NCBI RefSeq assembly: GCF_001280845.1
Contig: NZ_LGHP01000001.1
Span: 553,905 to 617,904 of the forward strand
Length of the DNA stretch: 64,000 nt
Source: Bacillus sp. FJAT-28004
GTDB taxonomy: Bacteria; Bacillota; Bacilli; Paenibacillales; Paenibacillaceae
Direction of reading: 5' to 3'
Shown piece after piece: positions 1 to 7,797 of the stretch. How positions within the stretch are numbered: position 1 is the stretch's first letter; the number at the start of each line of letters is the position of its first letter. The position numbers were made by a program, and so were the translations under genes. A model generated the notes under the pieces. That model did no database searches, was not told where the DNA came from, and was given only the letters and a program-made list of their open reading frames with translations.

Positions 1-636
1 CCGCTCGTTAAGTTCCCAGCGTTTTCCGGTTGTTAGCGTGAAGCGGTAATCATCTGCTGTGCTGTTCGAAGCGAACGGCGCATTGATCGTCGTATGGAAT
101 GCGATCAGACAAGGCATCGCATCCGTTCCTTCATTATGTACGGATACATGCTGGAGCAGGCCTGTATCATTCAATGCGTAACGAAGCTTAATCGTGAAGC
201 GATGCGGCAAATACGTATAGATGGGGTGGCTTTCATCGATTGAAATTTTGAGCGATACGTAGCTTTCCGTTTTGTTTGTGCCAAAATCCTCGACACTCCA
301 AGCTGCTGTATGGAAAAATCCGTGCAAATGGTTGCCGGTTTTTGCTTCATTTACAGGGAAGTTATAAGTTCTGCCATTCCAAGTAAAAGTACCGTCTTCA
401 TAACGGTTGGGAGGGAACAGGACAGGGATGCCGTGAATGCCCGGATTCGCTCTAAAGCCATCCATTTCCTCTAGGGATGGTTCACGAAGGAAGGTATAGT
501 TGTTTGCATTATCGCGAAAAGCAATGAGATTGGCACCAACAGCTGGCAATACAGCTGCTTCATAAGCGCCCCACTGCAGCCATACAGCTTGTTCATCATG
601 AAATAATTGTTCAAATGCTTGTCCTTGCGTAGACAT
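1..636 (-). CDS. aldose 1-epimerase (mutarotase) family protein, C-terminus cut by the window edge
   Basis: The frame is open from an ATG at 636, preceded by TTAGGAGGAT, to the window edge, giving about 212 residues. The translation looks like the galactose mutarotase fold: an early VGANLIAF strand, a GIPVLFPPNR segment and a GNHLHGFFHT segment carrying the histidine that these enzymes use in catalysis. Family knowledge: such proteins interconvert alpha and beta anomers of aldoses or sugar phosphates. The C-terminal part, with the glutamate base and second histidine, lies outside the window, so activity cannot be judged. It lies downstream of the LytTR gene on the same strand, but a hairpin between them suggests a separate transcript. 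Sugar specificity is unknown. Confidence 0.8.
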   Translation of the reverse strand, partial: MSTQGQAFEQLFHDEQAVWLQWGAYEAAVLPAVGANLIAFRDNANNYTFLREPSLEEMDGFRANPGIHGIPVLFPPNRYEDGTFTWNGRTYNFPVNEAKTGNHLHGFFHTAAWSVEDFGTNKTESYVSLKISIDESHPIYTYLPHRFTIKLRYALNDTGLLQHVSVHNEGTDAMPCLIAFHTTINAPFASNSTADDYRFTLTTGKRWELNER

Positions 637-728
637 GGTAATCCTCCTAAAAGTTATTAATAAAGACTTAATCGGTGTAAAATTTTATAATATTCAACTT
701 TAGAATAGCAGGACAGCGAACAACAAAC

Positions 729-767
729 AACCGCCCTATTCCGATAATAGCGGAAATTGGAGCGGTT
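729..767 (-). terminator. probable intrinsic terminator after the LytTR gene
   Basis: A two-part hairpin is formed by AACCGC with GCGGTT (729-734 and 762-767) outside and TTCCG with CGGAA inside. Read on the minus strand it is followed by GTTTGTTGTT. It would end the LytTR transcript before the mutarotase gene. Confidence 0.5.
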
Positions 768-777
768 GTATGTACAA

Positions 778-1140
778 CTATTTTGTTATCCGTAATTCTT
801 TACTCGAAGCACGTTGTGAAAACAGCTGTTGGATGACGAATTGCTTGCGGCGATTTACGGTTACCTGCTTAGAGTCGGTTATTTCGGAGTCAAAATAAAT
901 CGTACCAGCATCAATCGTCTTGATTTTTCCGATATTGATGTAGCAATTGGAGCTGACTTGATAGAAGCTGCGTTCCCTCGTCAGCTGGCTAATCTGTTCG
1001 GCAGTCATTCTTTTCTTTATATTATAGTTTCTGCCATGGAAGCTTACGAGTCCTTGCATACCGAGCTTAAAATAGAGCACATCTGTTTCCAACTCGAAAT
1101 CCTCATACACATTCCGTTCGCTCATTACAACATTCATCAT
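778..1140 (-). CDS. stand-alone LytTR-domain DNA-binding regulator
   Basis: The 120-residue protein starts at the ATG at 1140, which has a good AAGGGGGAATTG site in front. The open frame runs further upstream but without a ribosome binding site. Nearly the whole protein resembles one LytTR domain, roughly residues 20-110, with the LYFKLGMQGLVSFHGR strands and the FYQVSSNCYINIGKI segment typical of the family. There is no receiver domain, so it is not a classical LytR/AgrA response regulator. Family knowledge: LytTR domains bind short direct repeats upstream of their targets. It diverges from the lactonase and MFS genes, and the shared 166-base gap holds a cre-like site and a near-perfect palindrome. 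Control of those divergent genes, or of itself, is inference. Confidence 0.75.
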   Translation of the reverse strand: MMNVVMSERNVYEDFELETDVLYFKLGMQGLVSFHGRNYNIKKRMTAEQISQLTRERSFYQVSSNCYINIGKIKTIDAGTIYFDSEITDSKQVTVNRRKQFVIQQLFSQRASSKELRITK

Positions 1141-1175
1141 CTCAATTCCCCCTTTAGAAATGTGAATCGCTGATT

Positions 1176-1189
1176 TGTTAGCGCTTACA
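1176..1189. promoter_or_regulatory. candidate CcpA cre site
   Basis: TGTTAGCGCTTACA matches the cre consensus TGWAANCGNTNWCA at all but one position. It lies between the divergent LytTR and lactonase genes and could act on either by carbon catabolite control. Confidence 0.5.
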
Positions 1190-1206
1190 TTGTAACATGT
1201 CACAAT
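1189..1206. promoter_or_regulatory. 18-base palindrome in the divergent promoter region
   Basis: ATTGTAACATGTCACAAT is symmetrical except for one base pair. It abuts the cre-like site. The layout suggests a dimeric repressor or activator site; which protein binds is unknown. Its half-sites resemble TGTRA-type Crp/Fnr sites, but the spacing differs from the classic CRP site. Confidence 0.4.
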
Positions 1207-1239
1207 AGTATTTGTGAAGTCTTTTATAAAAAAAAGACA

Positions 1240-1268
1240 TTGTTTGATGAAGCGGCTTGTGCTATGGT
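1240..1268 (+). promoter_or_regulatory. possible sigma-A promoter of the lactonase gene
   Basis: TTGTTT and TATGGT are separated by 17 bases and lie 38 bases before the start codon. The -10 is weak, so this is tentative. Confidence 0.35.
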
Positions 1269-1306
1269 CACTGTAAAGCCAAAAGTTCAGAGAGGTAGGG
1301 TATAAA

Positions 1307-2404
1307 ATGAGCAATCAAAAGGGACAATCAACATCCAGCAAGATCCTTTATATCGGGTCATATGGAACAGCAGAGGAATCAACTATTCATGTGTGTTCGT
1401 TCGATGAAACGACAAGTGAGCTAAACCTATTGCAGCGTCTTAGTGGGTTTGAGAATGCTTCTTATTTGACGCTGCATCCGGGTGGTGGCAGCTTGTTTGC
1501 AGCAAGTGAAACAGATGTAACAGGAGATGCGAGCGGTGGTTCGGTCGCGTCGTTTGAGATCGATAGAGAAACGGGTTTGCTGCAGTCTACAGGAAACCGC
1601 TTACTTACATATGGCGCTCATCCATGTTACCTTAGCACAGACAATGCAGGGCAGGTGCTCTTTGCTGCCAATTATACAGGCGGCAGCGATGCATTATTTC
1701 CAATTAAGGCTGATGGGGAGCTGGAAGAGGCATCATCTGTCCAGCAGCATGCCGGCGAGCTGGGTCCAAACGCCGCAAGGCAGGATGCGCCACACGCTCA
1801 TTGCATCGTCCCGCTAGGTTCTTCTTATGTTTGCTCCGTTGATTTGGGCATCGATGCGATCGTTATTTATCGCTATGATGAGGAAGGGCGTTCGCTTGTT
1901 CCTCATGGAATCAGCAAGGTACATCGTGGGGCTGGTCCGCGTCATTTGATTTTCCACCCACATTTAAAAACGGGTTATGTGATGAATGAGCTGGATTCCA
2001 CGATTACACAGTTAGATGTAGACGCAGAGCTAGGTGTGTTAACAGCAAACCAGGCGATATCTGCATTGCCGGCTGATTATAATGGCAATAACGATTCCGC
2101 GGATATTCATTTAGGTGTATCTGGACGTTACTTGTACAGTTCTAACCGTGGGCATAACAGCATTGCCGTATTTGCAGTGGATCAAGGCAACGGACAGCTT
2201 TCACTTATCCAACATATCGATTGCGGCGGTGAGTTGCCGCGAAATTTCGTAATAACGCCAAGTGGAGATCATTTGCTCGTTGCTAATCAGAAGACAGGCA
2301 ATATTACTGTATTCTCGGTAGATGCGGAGAGCGGACTGCTATCCCAGCTGGAATCGAAGCTTGAACTACCTAGTCCTGTGTGCATGAAGTTTGCAATAGC
2401 TTAG
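1307..2404 (+). CDS. lactonase family beta-propeller (6-phosphogluconolactonase-like)
   Basis: This 365-residue protein fits the 7-bladed lactonase family (PF10282) in length and in its repeating blade ends, for example LYIGSYG near residue 15, YLTLHPGGGSLFAASE near 60 and HAHCIVPLGSSYVCSVDLG near 165. Family knowledge: members such as B. subtilis Pgl (YkgB) hydrolyse 6-phosphogluconolactone in the oxidative pentose phosphate pathway, while others act on different lactones. There is no signal peptide, so it should be cytosolic. The ATG follows GAGAGGTAGGG. The next gene, an MFS exporter, begins 67 bases after the stop and may be co-transcribed. Substrate identity is inferred from family only. 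Confidence 0.8.
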   Translation: MSNQKGQSTSSKILYIGSYGTAEESTIHVCSFDETTSELNLLQRLSGFENASYLTLHPGGGSLFAASETDVTGDASGGSVASFEIDRETGLLQSTGNRLLTYGAHPCYLSTDNAGQVLFAANYTGGSDALFPIKADGELEEASSVQQHAGELGPNAARQDAPHAHCIVPLGSSYVCSVDLGIDAIVIYRYDEEGRSLVPHGISKVHRGAGPRHLIFHPHLKTGYVMNELDSTITQLDVDAELGVLTANQAISALPADYNGNNDSADIHLGVSGRYLYSSNRGHNSIAVFAVDQGNGQLSLIQHIDCGGELPRNFVITPSGDHLLVANQKTGNITVFSVDAESGLLSQLESKLELPSPVCMKFAIA

Positions 2405-2471
2405 TTTAGTCGGCTGCACGCTTCATCGACGGTTACGAGTGTTTCGTTAAGAAAGGCAGGTCCTACTAATC

Positions 2472-3698
2472 ATGTCTGCACAGCTAGAATCGAGAAAAAT
2501 CAATAAAGAAGCCATGAAATCTGCTACCGTATACACGATATTAATTTGCATCAGTTCCGTTCATCTCATGAATGATATGATGCAATCGGTTGTTTCAGCT
2601 TTGTTTCCTGTATTGGAGCAATCACTGCGGTTAAGCTTGGCACAAATCGGCTGGATTGCTTTTACACTCAATATGACTTCATCCGTTATGCAGCCTGTTG
2701 TCGGCTTGATCTCGGATAAAAGGCCCGCGCCTTGGATGCTGCCTGTCGGGATGTGTGCCAGTATGCTCGGGATGGTTGGTCTAGCCTTCGCTCCGAACTT
2801 CTACTTGGTGCTGCTCGCGGTTGTGTTCGTGGGGCTGGGCTCTGCTGTGTTCCATCCAGAGGGCTCGCGGGTCGTACATTTAGCCGCAGGCAATCGCAGA
2901 GCTTTCTCCCAGTCGATCTATCAGGTTGGCGGCAATTTTGGTCAAATGCTCGGTCCGTTGATGACGATGCTGATCTTCCTGCCGTTTGGACAGAAGGGCG
3001 CTATATGGGGGACACTGCTTGCTGCTACAGCTATTATTATTTTGATGAAGGTCGTTCCTTGGTATAGGACGCAGTTAGCCGATCATGATGGTAAGATGCA
3101 GCGCAAAGCCGTCGGTAAAGTGAAGCCTGCTCTTGCACCCAAGGTCGTCGGGTTTGCGCTTGCTATCCTGTTTGTGATCGTTTTCGCACGATCCTGGTAT
3201 GCCGCAGCTATCGGTAACTTTTATCAGTTTTATGTGGTGGAAACATATCACCTAACGATTAAGCAAGCACAGATTCCATTGTTTCTATTTATGGCAGCCG
3301 GTGTTGCCGGCACTTTTCTAGGCGGCATATTAGCGGATCGGATTGGACGCAAAAAAATGATGCTGATTTCCATTCTAGGCGCAGCACCATTCGCCCTTAT
3401 CCTGCCGCATCTGCCGCTGGCTTGGGTATATCCGCTAATCGTTGTGCTTGGCTTTATTTTGCAATCCGGATTCTCGGTCAGTGTCGTATATGCACAAGAG
3501 CTTATGCCTAGCAAGGTAGGGACTGCTTCGGGACTGATTACGGGACTTGCTTTCGGTATGGGTGGCCTTGGCGCGGTTGTGCTCGGATATTTGGCGGATG
3601 CGCGCTCGCTAAGCTTCGTTATGGTAGCGTGCAGTGTATTGCCGCTGATGGGCTTGCTGGCGCTTATGCTGCCAAAGGATAGAAAAGAAACTGTTTAA
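2472..3698 (+). CDS. MFS transporter, fosmidomycin-resistance (Fsr) type
   Basis: The 408-residue integral membrane protein shows about 12 hydrophobic segments. The MFS signature is present between the second and third segments (GLISDKRP, residues about 81-88), and a second copy, GGILADRIGRKK, occurs near residue 283. The MMQSVVSALFPVLEQ start and the FHPEGSRVVH segment near residue 130 are typical of the Fsr subfamily, whose E. coli member exports fosmidomycin. Here the substrate is unknown; pairing with a lactonase could point to a small metabolite. A terminator follows directly, so it appears to be the last gene of its transcript. Confidence 0.8.
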   Translation: MSAQLESRKINKEAMKSATVYTILICISSVHLMNDMMQSVVSALFPVLEQSLRLSLAQIGWIAFTLNMTSSVMQPVVGLISDKRPAPWMLPVGMCASMLGMVGLAFAPNFYLVLLAVVFVGLGSAVFHPEGSRVVHLAAGNRRAFSQSIYQVGGNFGQMLGPLMTMLIFLPFGQKGAIWGTLLAATAIIILMKVVPWYRTQLADHDGKMQRKAVGKVKPALAPKVVGFALAILFVIVFARSWYAAAIGNFYQFYVVETYHLTIKQAQIPLFLFMAAGVAGTFLGGILADRIGRKKMMLISILGAAPFALILPHLPLAWVYPLIVVLGFILQSGFSVSVVYAQELMPSKVGTASGLITGLAFGMGGLGAVVLGYLADARSLSFVMVACSVLPLMGLLALMLPKDRKETV

Positions 3699-3713
3699 AT
3701 CGGTTACAGAACG

Positions 3714-3750
3714 GTCGCTTTAAGGAGATTTCCTTAAGGCGGCTTTTTTA
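3714..3750 (+). terminator. intrinsic terminator after the Fsr-type MFS gene
   Basis: CGCTTTAAGGA pairs with TCCTTAAGGCG (one G-U) and is followed by a run of seven T. Confidence 0.75.
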
Positions 3751-3766
3751 CTTTCGCAAAAACAAA

Positions 3767-3795
3767 TTGAAAAAAACTAAACATAACTATATAAT
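3767..3795 (+). promoter_or_regulatory. strong sigma-A promoter of the fusion-protein gene
   Basis: TTGAAA at 3767-3772 and TATAAT at 3790-3795 are separated by exactly 17 bases, 42 bases before the ATG at 3838 and just after the preceding terminator. Confidence 0.7.
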
Positions 3796-3837
3796 GTTTA
3801 TTAATAAAGCAAACGTTATTAAGGAGTGTTTGTTTAA

Positions 3838-5199
3838 ATGGATACAGAGGAACGATTTTGGTCATCGTCGGTGGAAGAACTGAAGCAAGGTTATGTATAC
3901 GAGGAAGCAGAAGGATATTATTATTGCCTCATATGCGGAGAACGTTTTGAGGATGGAGAGATTTTTCGGGATGAGCATTCTGGACGCTGGTATGAGGCAC
4001 GTAAATATGCAGCCTATCATGTACAGCAGGAGCATGGCTCCATGCTTGATTATTTACTCGAGCTTGATAAGCGCCAGACGGGTCTGACCGATTTGCAGAA
4101 GGAGCTGATTCAAGGTTTTGCCGATCAGTTGACTGATAATGAGATGATGAGTCGTACCGGCATAGGCAGCGCATCGACGATCCGGAATCATCGCTTCGTG
4201 CTTAAGGAGAAAGCGAAGCAAGCGAAGCTGCTGCTCGCGATCATTGAGATGATGGAGCAAGGCAACACGGCAGCTCCGCGCTTCGTGCCTGTGCACCGGA
4301 CTGCGACGCAAGTAGATGAACGTTATGCGATTACAGAGGATGAATACGCTGCGCTGTTGAAGCAATATTTTCCGGATGGACCTGAAGGTCCGCTCGCCTC
4401 ATTCCCGCGCAAGGAGAAGCGTAAAGTAGCAGTACTGCGTCATATCGCCTCTTATTTCAAAAGCGGAGTCCGCTATACCGAGAAAGAAGTGAATGAGCGG
4501 CTGACTACTTTTTGGGAAGAGGATTATGTTACCCTGCGCCGCTATCTAATCGAATATGGATACTTGGATCGCAAGGACGATGGCCGGGTGTATTGGGTGA
4601 AGGGTTCAGGAATCAAGAAACTTGAGCCAGAGCAGAATGAGACGGCTGAGCAGGGTGAGCAGAAGACTGAGCCGAAGAAGCCTGCTAAGGGCAAGCAAGG
4701 GAAAATGGATAAGAAGAAAGCTCTGGCTAACGTGCAGGAGCAAGAGGAAGATCGAAAGGGTGAACCAAAAATGGATAAGGCAAAGCGGAAGCAGCTGACA
4801 GCTGAATACCAAGAGCGTGAGCGGATGATGGGTGTATTTCAAATCAAAAATAATATTAATGGAAAAATATATTTAGGAGGCTCGACTAATTTAGATGCCC
4901 TGTGGGGAAAAGAGCAGTTTGTGCTTAATATCGATGGTCATGCGAATAAGGAGCTGCAGAAGGAATGGAAGCAATTCGGCCCAGAGAACTTCTCCTTTCT
5001 CATTCTAGAGACCGTTAAGCTGGAGCAAAAAATCCGTTATGATTATAAAGACGTATTGGACCCGGAAGACCGTCAACCCGTTGATATGGTGCGACAGTAC
5101 AACAGAGAAGTCAACGATTTAAAGGAGCTATGGGCCCAGAAGCTGCAGCCTTATGGAGAGAAGGGCTATCACGGCCCAGCCGAGAAGACAGAGAATTAA
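3838..5199 (+). CDS. zinc-finger / HTH / DUF2087 / GIY-YIG-like fusion protein
   Basis: The 453-residue protein has four recognisable parts. Residues about 28-66 hold CLIC and, later, HVQQEH, a C2H2-like metal site. Residues about 80-130 resemble a LuxR-type helix-turn-helix (LTDLQKELI, then IGSASTIRNHR). Residues about 180-260 match DUF2087 (FPRKEKRKVAVLRHI). A lysine- and glutamate-rich linker of about 60 residues follows. Residues about 333-440 resemble a GIY-YIG domain, with GVF and YLG in place of the two core motifs and the conserved ILE glutamate. The arginine normally found in the helix after the core is not visible, so nuclease activity is doubtful. The role is probably DNA-binding regulation, but no target is evident. 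It has its own strong promoter, and the MFS exporter follows after about 34 bases. Confidence 0.75.
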   Translation: MDTEERFWSSSVEELKQGYVYEEAEGYYYCLICGERFEDGEIFRDEHSGRWYEARKYAAYHVQQEHGSMLDYLLELDKRQTGLTDLQKELIQGFADQLTDNEMMSRTGIGSASTIRNHRFVLKEKAKQAKLLLAIIEMMEQGNTAAPRFVPVHRTATQVDERYAITEDEYAALLKQYFPDGPEGPLASFPRKEKRKVAVLRHIASYFKSGVRYTEKEVNERLTTFWEEDYVTLRRYLIEYGYLDRKDDGRVYWVKGSGIKKLEPEQNETAEQGEQKTEPKKPAKGKQGKMDKKKALANVQEQEEDRKGEPKMDKAKRKQLTAEYQERERMMGVFQIKNNINGKIYLGGSTNLDALWGKEQFVLNIDGHANKELQKEWKQFGPENFSFLILETVKLEQKIRYDYKDVLDPEDRQPVDMVRQYNREVNDLKELWAQKLQPYGEKGYHGPAEKTEN

Positions 5200-5233
5200 T
5201 CATTTTGTTTGATGAGGGAGAGTGCTGGTTGAA

Positions 5234-6478
5234 ATGTCTGCTAATGGAGTAACGGGAGCGGGAGAAAGTTTGCTCCGCAACAAATTTTTTCAAACGATTA
5301 TTTTTTCAAACGTGCTGCTTCAAATCGGGATTTGGGTAAGAAACTTTGCCATTCTGATGTATGTGACAGATAAGACAAACGAGGACCCGTTCGCGATTAG
5401 TTTGATGGGCTTCGTGGAGTTTTTACCGATTTTCGTATTCTCGTTCATCGGCGGAACTTTCGCAGATCGCTGGAAGCCGAGGCTTACGATGATTTGGTGT
5501 GATTTTTTATCAGCGTTGTCCGTGTTTGTTGTACTGATTACTCTACTTTACGGATCGTGGCATATGGTGTATTTTGCTACGTTTGTATCGGCGATCCTAT
5601 CGCAATTCTCACAGCCATCGGCAATGAAGCTGTTTAAGCAGCATATTCCGGCTGAGCAATTGCAATCAGCGATGGCGATGTTTCAATCGCTTATGGCGAT
5701 ATTTATGGTGCTTGGGCCGTCACTTGGTGTGATATCGTATCAAAAATTCGGCATCGAAGTTTCAATTGGAGTAATGGGTGTAGCGTTCTTGCTGTCCGCT
5801 GTCGTTTTGTTTCGAATCCCTCGTGATCGTGAAGTGGAGAAAACGGATGCTGCATTGGAACGGCATTTTTGGAAGGAGTTCAAGGATGGGTTTAAGTATG
5901 TATGGCGTAGTCCAGTCTTGAAAGCACTTGGAGGTACGTTTGCTCTAGCGGGTACGGCGGTAGGGATTGCCCAGACGCTTGGCTTGTTCATCGTGCTTGA
6001 GCGTTTGGGCCAGCCAAAGGAGTTTTTACAATATATTCTAATGGTTAACGGGATAGCGATGCTGGTTGGCGGAGGGGCTGTCATGGTTATTGCCAAAAAA
6101 GTAGCTCCGCAAAAGCTGCTCGCAATCGGCCTGCTTTTTAGCTCGATTTGTATGATTGGTGTAGGCTTATCAACAAGCATACCACTTACATTAGTGCTGC
6201 AATTCATTAGTGGATTGGGCTTCCCAATGATTCAAATCGGAATTAGCACAATGATTTTGCAATATTCCGAGGAGTCCTATACGGGACGGGTGAATGGTGT
6301 GCTTACCCCAATGTTTATGGGGATGATGGTTATTATGACGCTTGTTGCCGGACAGCTCAAAACGGTGTTTCCGCTCGTCGGCATTTATTGCGTCGCAGGG
6401 GCGATTATGTTTTTGGGAATGCTGCTCCTTGTTCCGTTGTTTAAGCATAAACCGCTTGTTGTTCAGTCTAGTTCTTAG
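5234..6478 (+). CDS. MFS transporter, MFS_3/EntS-like exporter family
   Basis: The protein has about 414 residues and 10-12 hydrophobic segments. GGTFADRWKPR near residue 72 is the loop 2-3 signature, and FSQPSAMKLFKQHIPAEQL near residue 122 is typical of the MFS_3 group that includes the enterobactin exporter EntS and macrolide exporters. I prefer the ATG at 5234; an in-frame GTG at 5222 lies only one base from the GGAG and seems too close. Gene order suggests co-transcription with the fusion-protein gene upstream, which might regulate it. The substrate is unknown. A strong terminator follows. Confidence 0.8.
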   Translation: MSANGVTGAGESLLRNKFFQTIIFSNVLLQIGIWVRNFAILMYVTDKTNEDPFAISLMGFVEFLPIFVFSFIGGTFADRWKPRLTMIWCDFLSALSVFVVLITLLYGSWHMVYFATFVSAILSQFSQPSAMKLFKQHIPAEQLQSAMAMFQSLMAIFMVLGPSLGVISYQKFGIEVSIGVMGVAFLLSAVVLFRIPRDREVEKTDAALERHFWKEFKDGFKYVWRSPVLKALGGTFALAGTAVGIAQTLGLFIVLERLGQPKEFLQYILMVNGIAMLVGGGAVMVIAKKVAPQKLLAIGLLFSSICMIGVGLSTSIPLTLVLQFISGLGFPMIQIGISTMILQYSEESYTGRVNGVLTPMFMGMMVIMTLVAGQLKTVFPLVGIYCVAGAIMFLGMLLLVPLFKHKPLVVQSSS

Positions 6479-6548
6479 TTGGCGGGGGTTATTGACAGAT
6501 TCTCCCGTGTGAAGTAATATTTGCTGTAGTTGATATGAAGGATAGCGA

Positions 6549-6591
6549 AGCACGCTTATACCCTCGGTAGAGGGAGGGGCGTGCTTTTTTT
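6549..6591 (+). terminator. intrinsic terminator after the MFS_3 gene
   Basis: AGCACGC (6549-6555) pairs with GCGTGCT (6579-6585), followed by seven T. The remaining 220 bases up to the SLH gene hold no gene I can support; they are A/T-rich close to the SLH start. Confidence 0.8.
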
Positions 6592-6811
6592 GCGTTGCTT
6601 CAGTAGTGTCTCTTGGAGAGTAGCCTATTGATGGGGGAGAAGGAATGTTGTCGAAATACAGCAAATGTTGGAGAGGGAAGAGGTGAGAAAAGAAGGGAAA
6701 AGAGATAGACAAGAAGAATGATTATGAAACTTCTGTAAAAATATGTGTGATAAATATGTGTAGTTCGCAAATGAACATTCTTTATTATAAAAAAAATGGG
6801 AGTGGTTAAAT

Positions 6812-7792
6812 ATGCAAAAAATAGGACGAGTCATGCTTGCAATGGCTTTGCTGGTAACATTGCTGATTAGAACGGAGACAGCTGCGGCAGCGGTTGCTTT
6901 TACGGATACAAAAACGCATTGGGCAAAAGAAGAGATCGCGACTGCAGTTAATCAGGGATGGATTAATGGCTATGATGTCAAAACATTTAAGCCAAATGCA
7001 AATATGACGCGCGCTGAATTTTTGAAATCGCTTGTAGCCGCTATGAAAATTAAAACGGAAGATACAGATACGCCTTTTGTTGATGATAGCGGTTGGTTTC
7101 GGCCTTTTATTGCTACGGGGTTGAAACAATCTATTATTAAGGTCGGGGATTATGCAGAAAATACTTTTGAACCTAATCGTATGATAACGCGAGAAGAGAT
7201 TGCGCGCATGACGATCCGTGCGATTGGCAAAGATGCCGAGGGCGCAAAGTCGGGTTATCTGGCTGTGGCGAAGAAACTGGAAATTATGAAGGGTTATCCT
7301 GATGGTTCGATGGGCGGAGAGAAGAACGCGACTCGTGCTGAGGCGGTAGTGATGATTACAAACACATTGACGGCCAAGATTGGTAAGTCTGTTACATATC
7401 CCAAAACAAGAGATGCACTGAATACAATGGTTCAGTCTCTGCCTAATTTCAATGGGACGACTATGTTTGGTACTGGTGGTATTGTTTTAATTAACTCTAA
7501 AGGATCAGATGACTTTTTTGATTATACACTAGCGATTGAATACGTGGTTGAATTGAAAAAGACTTCAATTATCATTTCTGAATCAAACGTTGAAAATCAG
7601 AAGGTTGTTAAAGAAATACTAAAGTACTACTTCCCTAAATCAATTGATAAAGCATATTCAAGTTACAATAAAGTTAATGGTTTAGAATCTAATAATGCAA
7701 ATAGTGTAATAGACACAAAATATGATAATCGGACTTTTAAAGTTTACAAGGGAAGTGATAACAAAACAGTGATGATTCGGATTGGAGAGTGA
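6812..7792 (+). CDS. secreted SLH-domain protein
   Basis: The 326-residue protein opens with a signal peptide (about residues 1-27, ending AAAA). Three S-layer homology repeats follow: residues about 29-80 (FTDTKTHWAKEEI, then NMTRAEFLK), about 88-145 (FVDDSGWFRPFI, then MITREEIARM) and about 146-195 (a partial third repeat with GYPDGSMGG and NATRAEAV). Family knowledge: SLH triplets attach proteins to pyruvylated secondary cell-wall polymer. The C-terminal 125 residues are unassigned and look more A/T-rich in codons than the SLH part. The stop lies only a few bases before the start of the giant protein, so the two are almost certainly translated together and may form one surface complex. Confidence 0.85.
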   Translation: MQKIGRVMLAMALLVTLLIRTETAAAAVAFTDTKTHWAKEEIATAVNQGWINGYDVKTFKPNANMTRAEFLKSLVAAMKIKTEDTDTPFVDDSGWFRPFIATGLKQSIIKVGDYAENTFEPNRMITREEIARMTIRAIGKDAEGAKSGYLAVAKKLEIMKGYPDGSMGGEKNATRAEAVVMITNTLTAKIGKSVTYPKTRDALNTMVQSLPNFNGTTMFGTGGIVLINSKGSDDFFDYTLAIEYVVELKKTSIIISESNVENQKVVKEILKYYFPKSIDKAYSSYNKVNGLESNNANSVIDTKYDNRTFKVYKGSDNKTVMIRIGE

Positions 7793-7797
7793 GCTCC

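Noticed and set aside
829..1173. Open frame on the plus strand opposite the LytTR gene
   Set aside because: It is antisense to a clear domain, has no ribosome binding site and resembles nothing.
7789..7797. GTG start of the giant surface gene overlapping the SLH stop
   Set aside because: There is no ribosome binding site at a workable distance, whereas TTG at 7798 lies 8 bases after GGAGAG.
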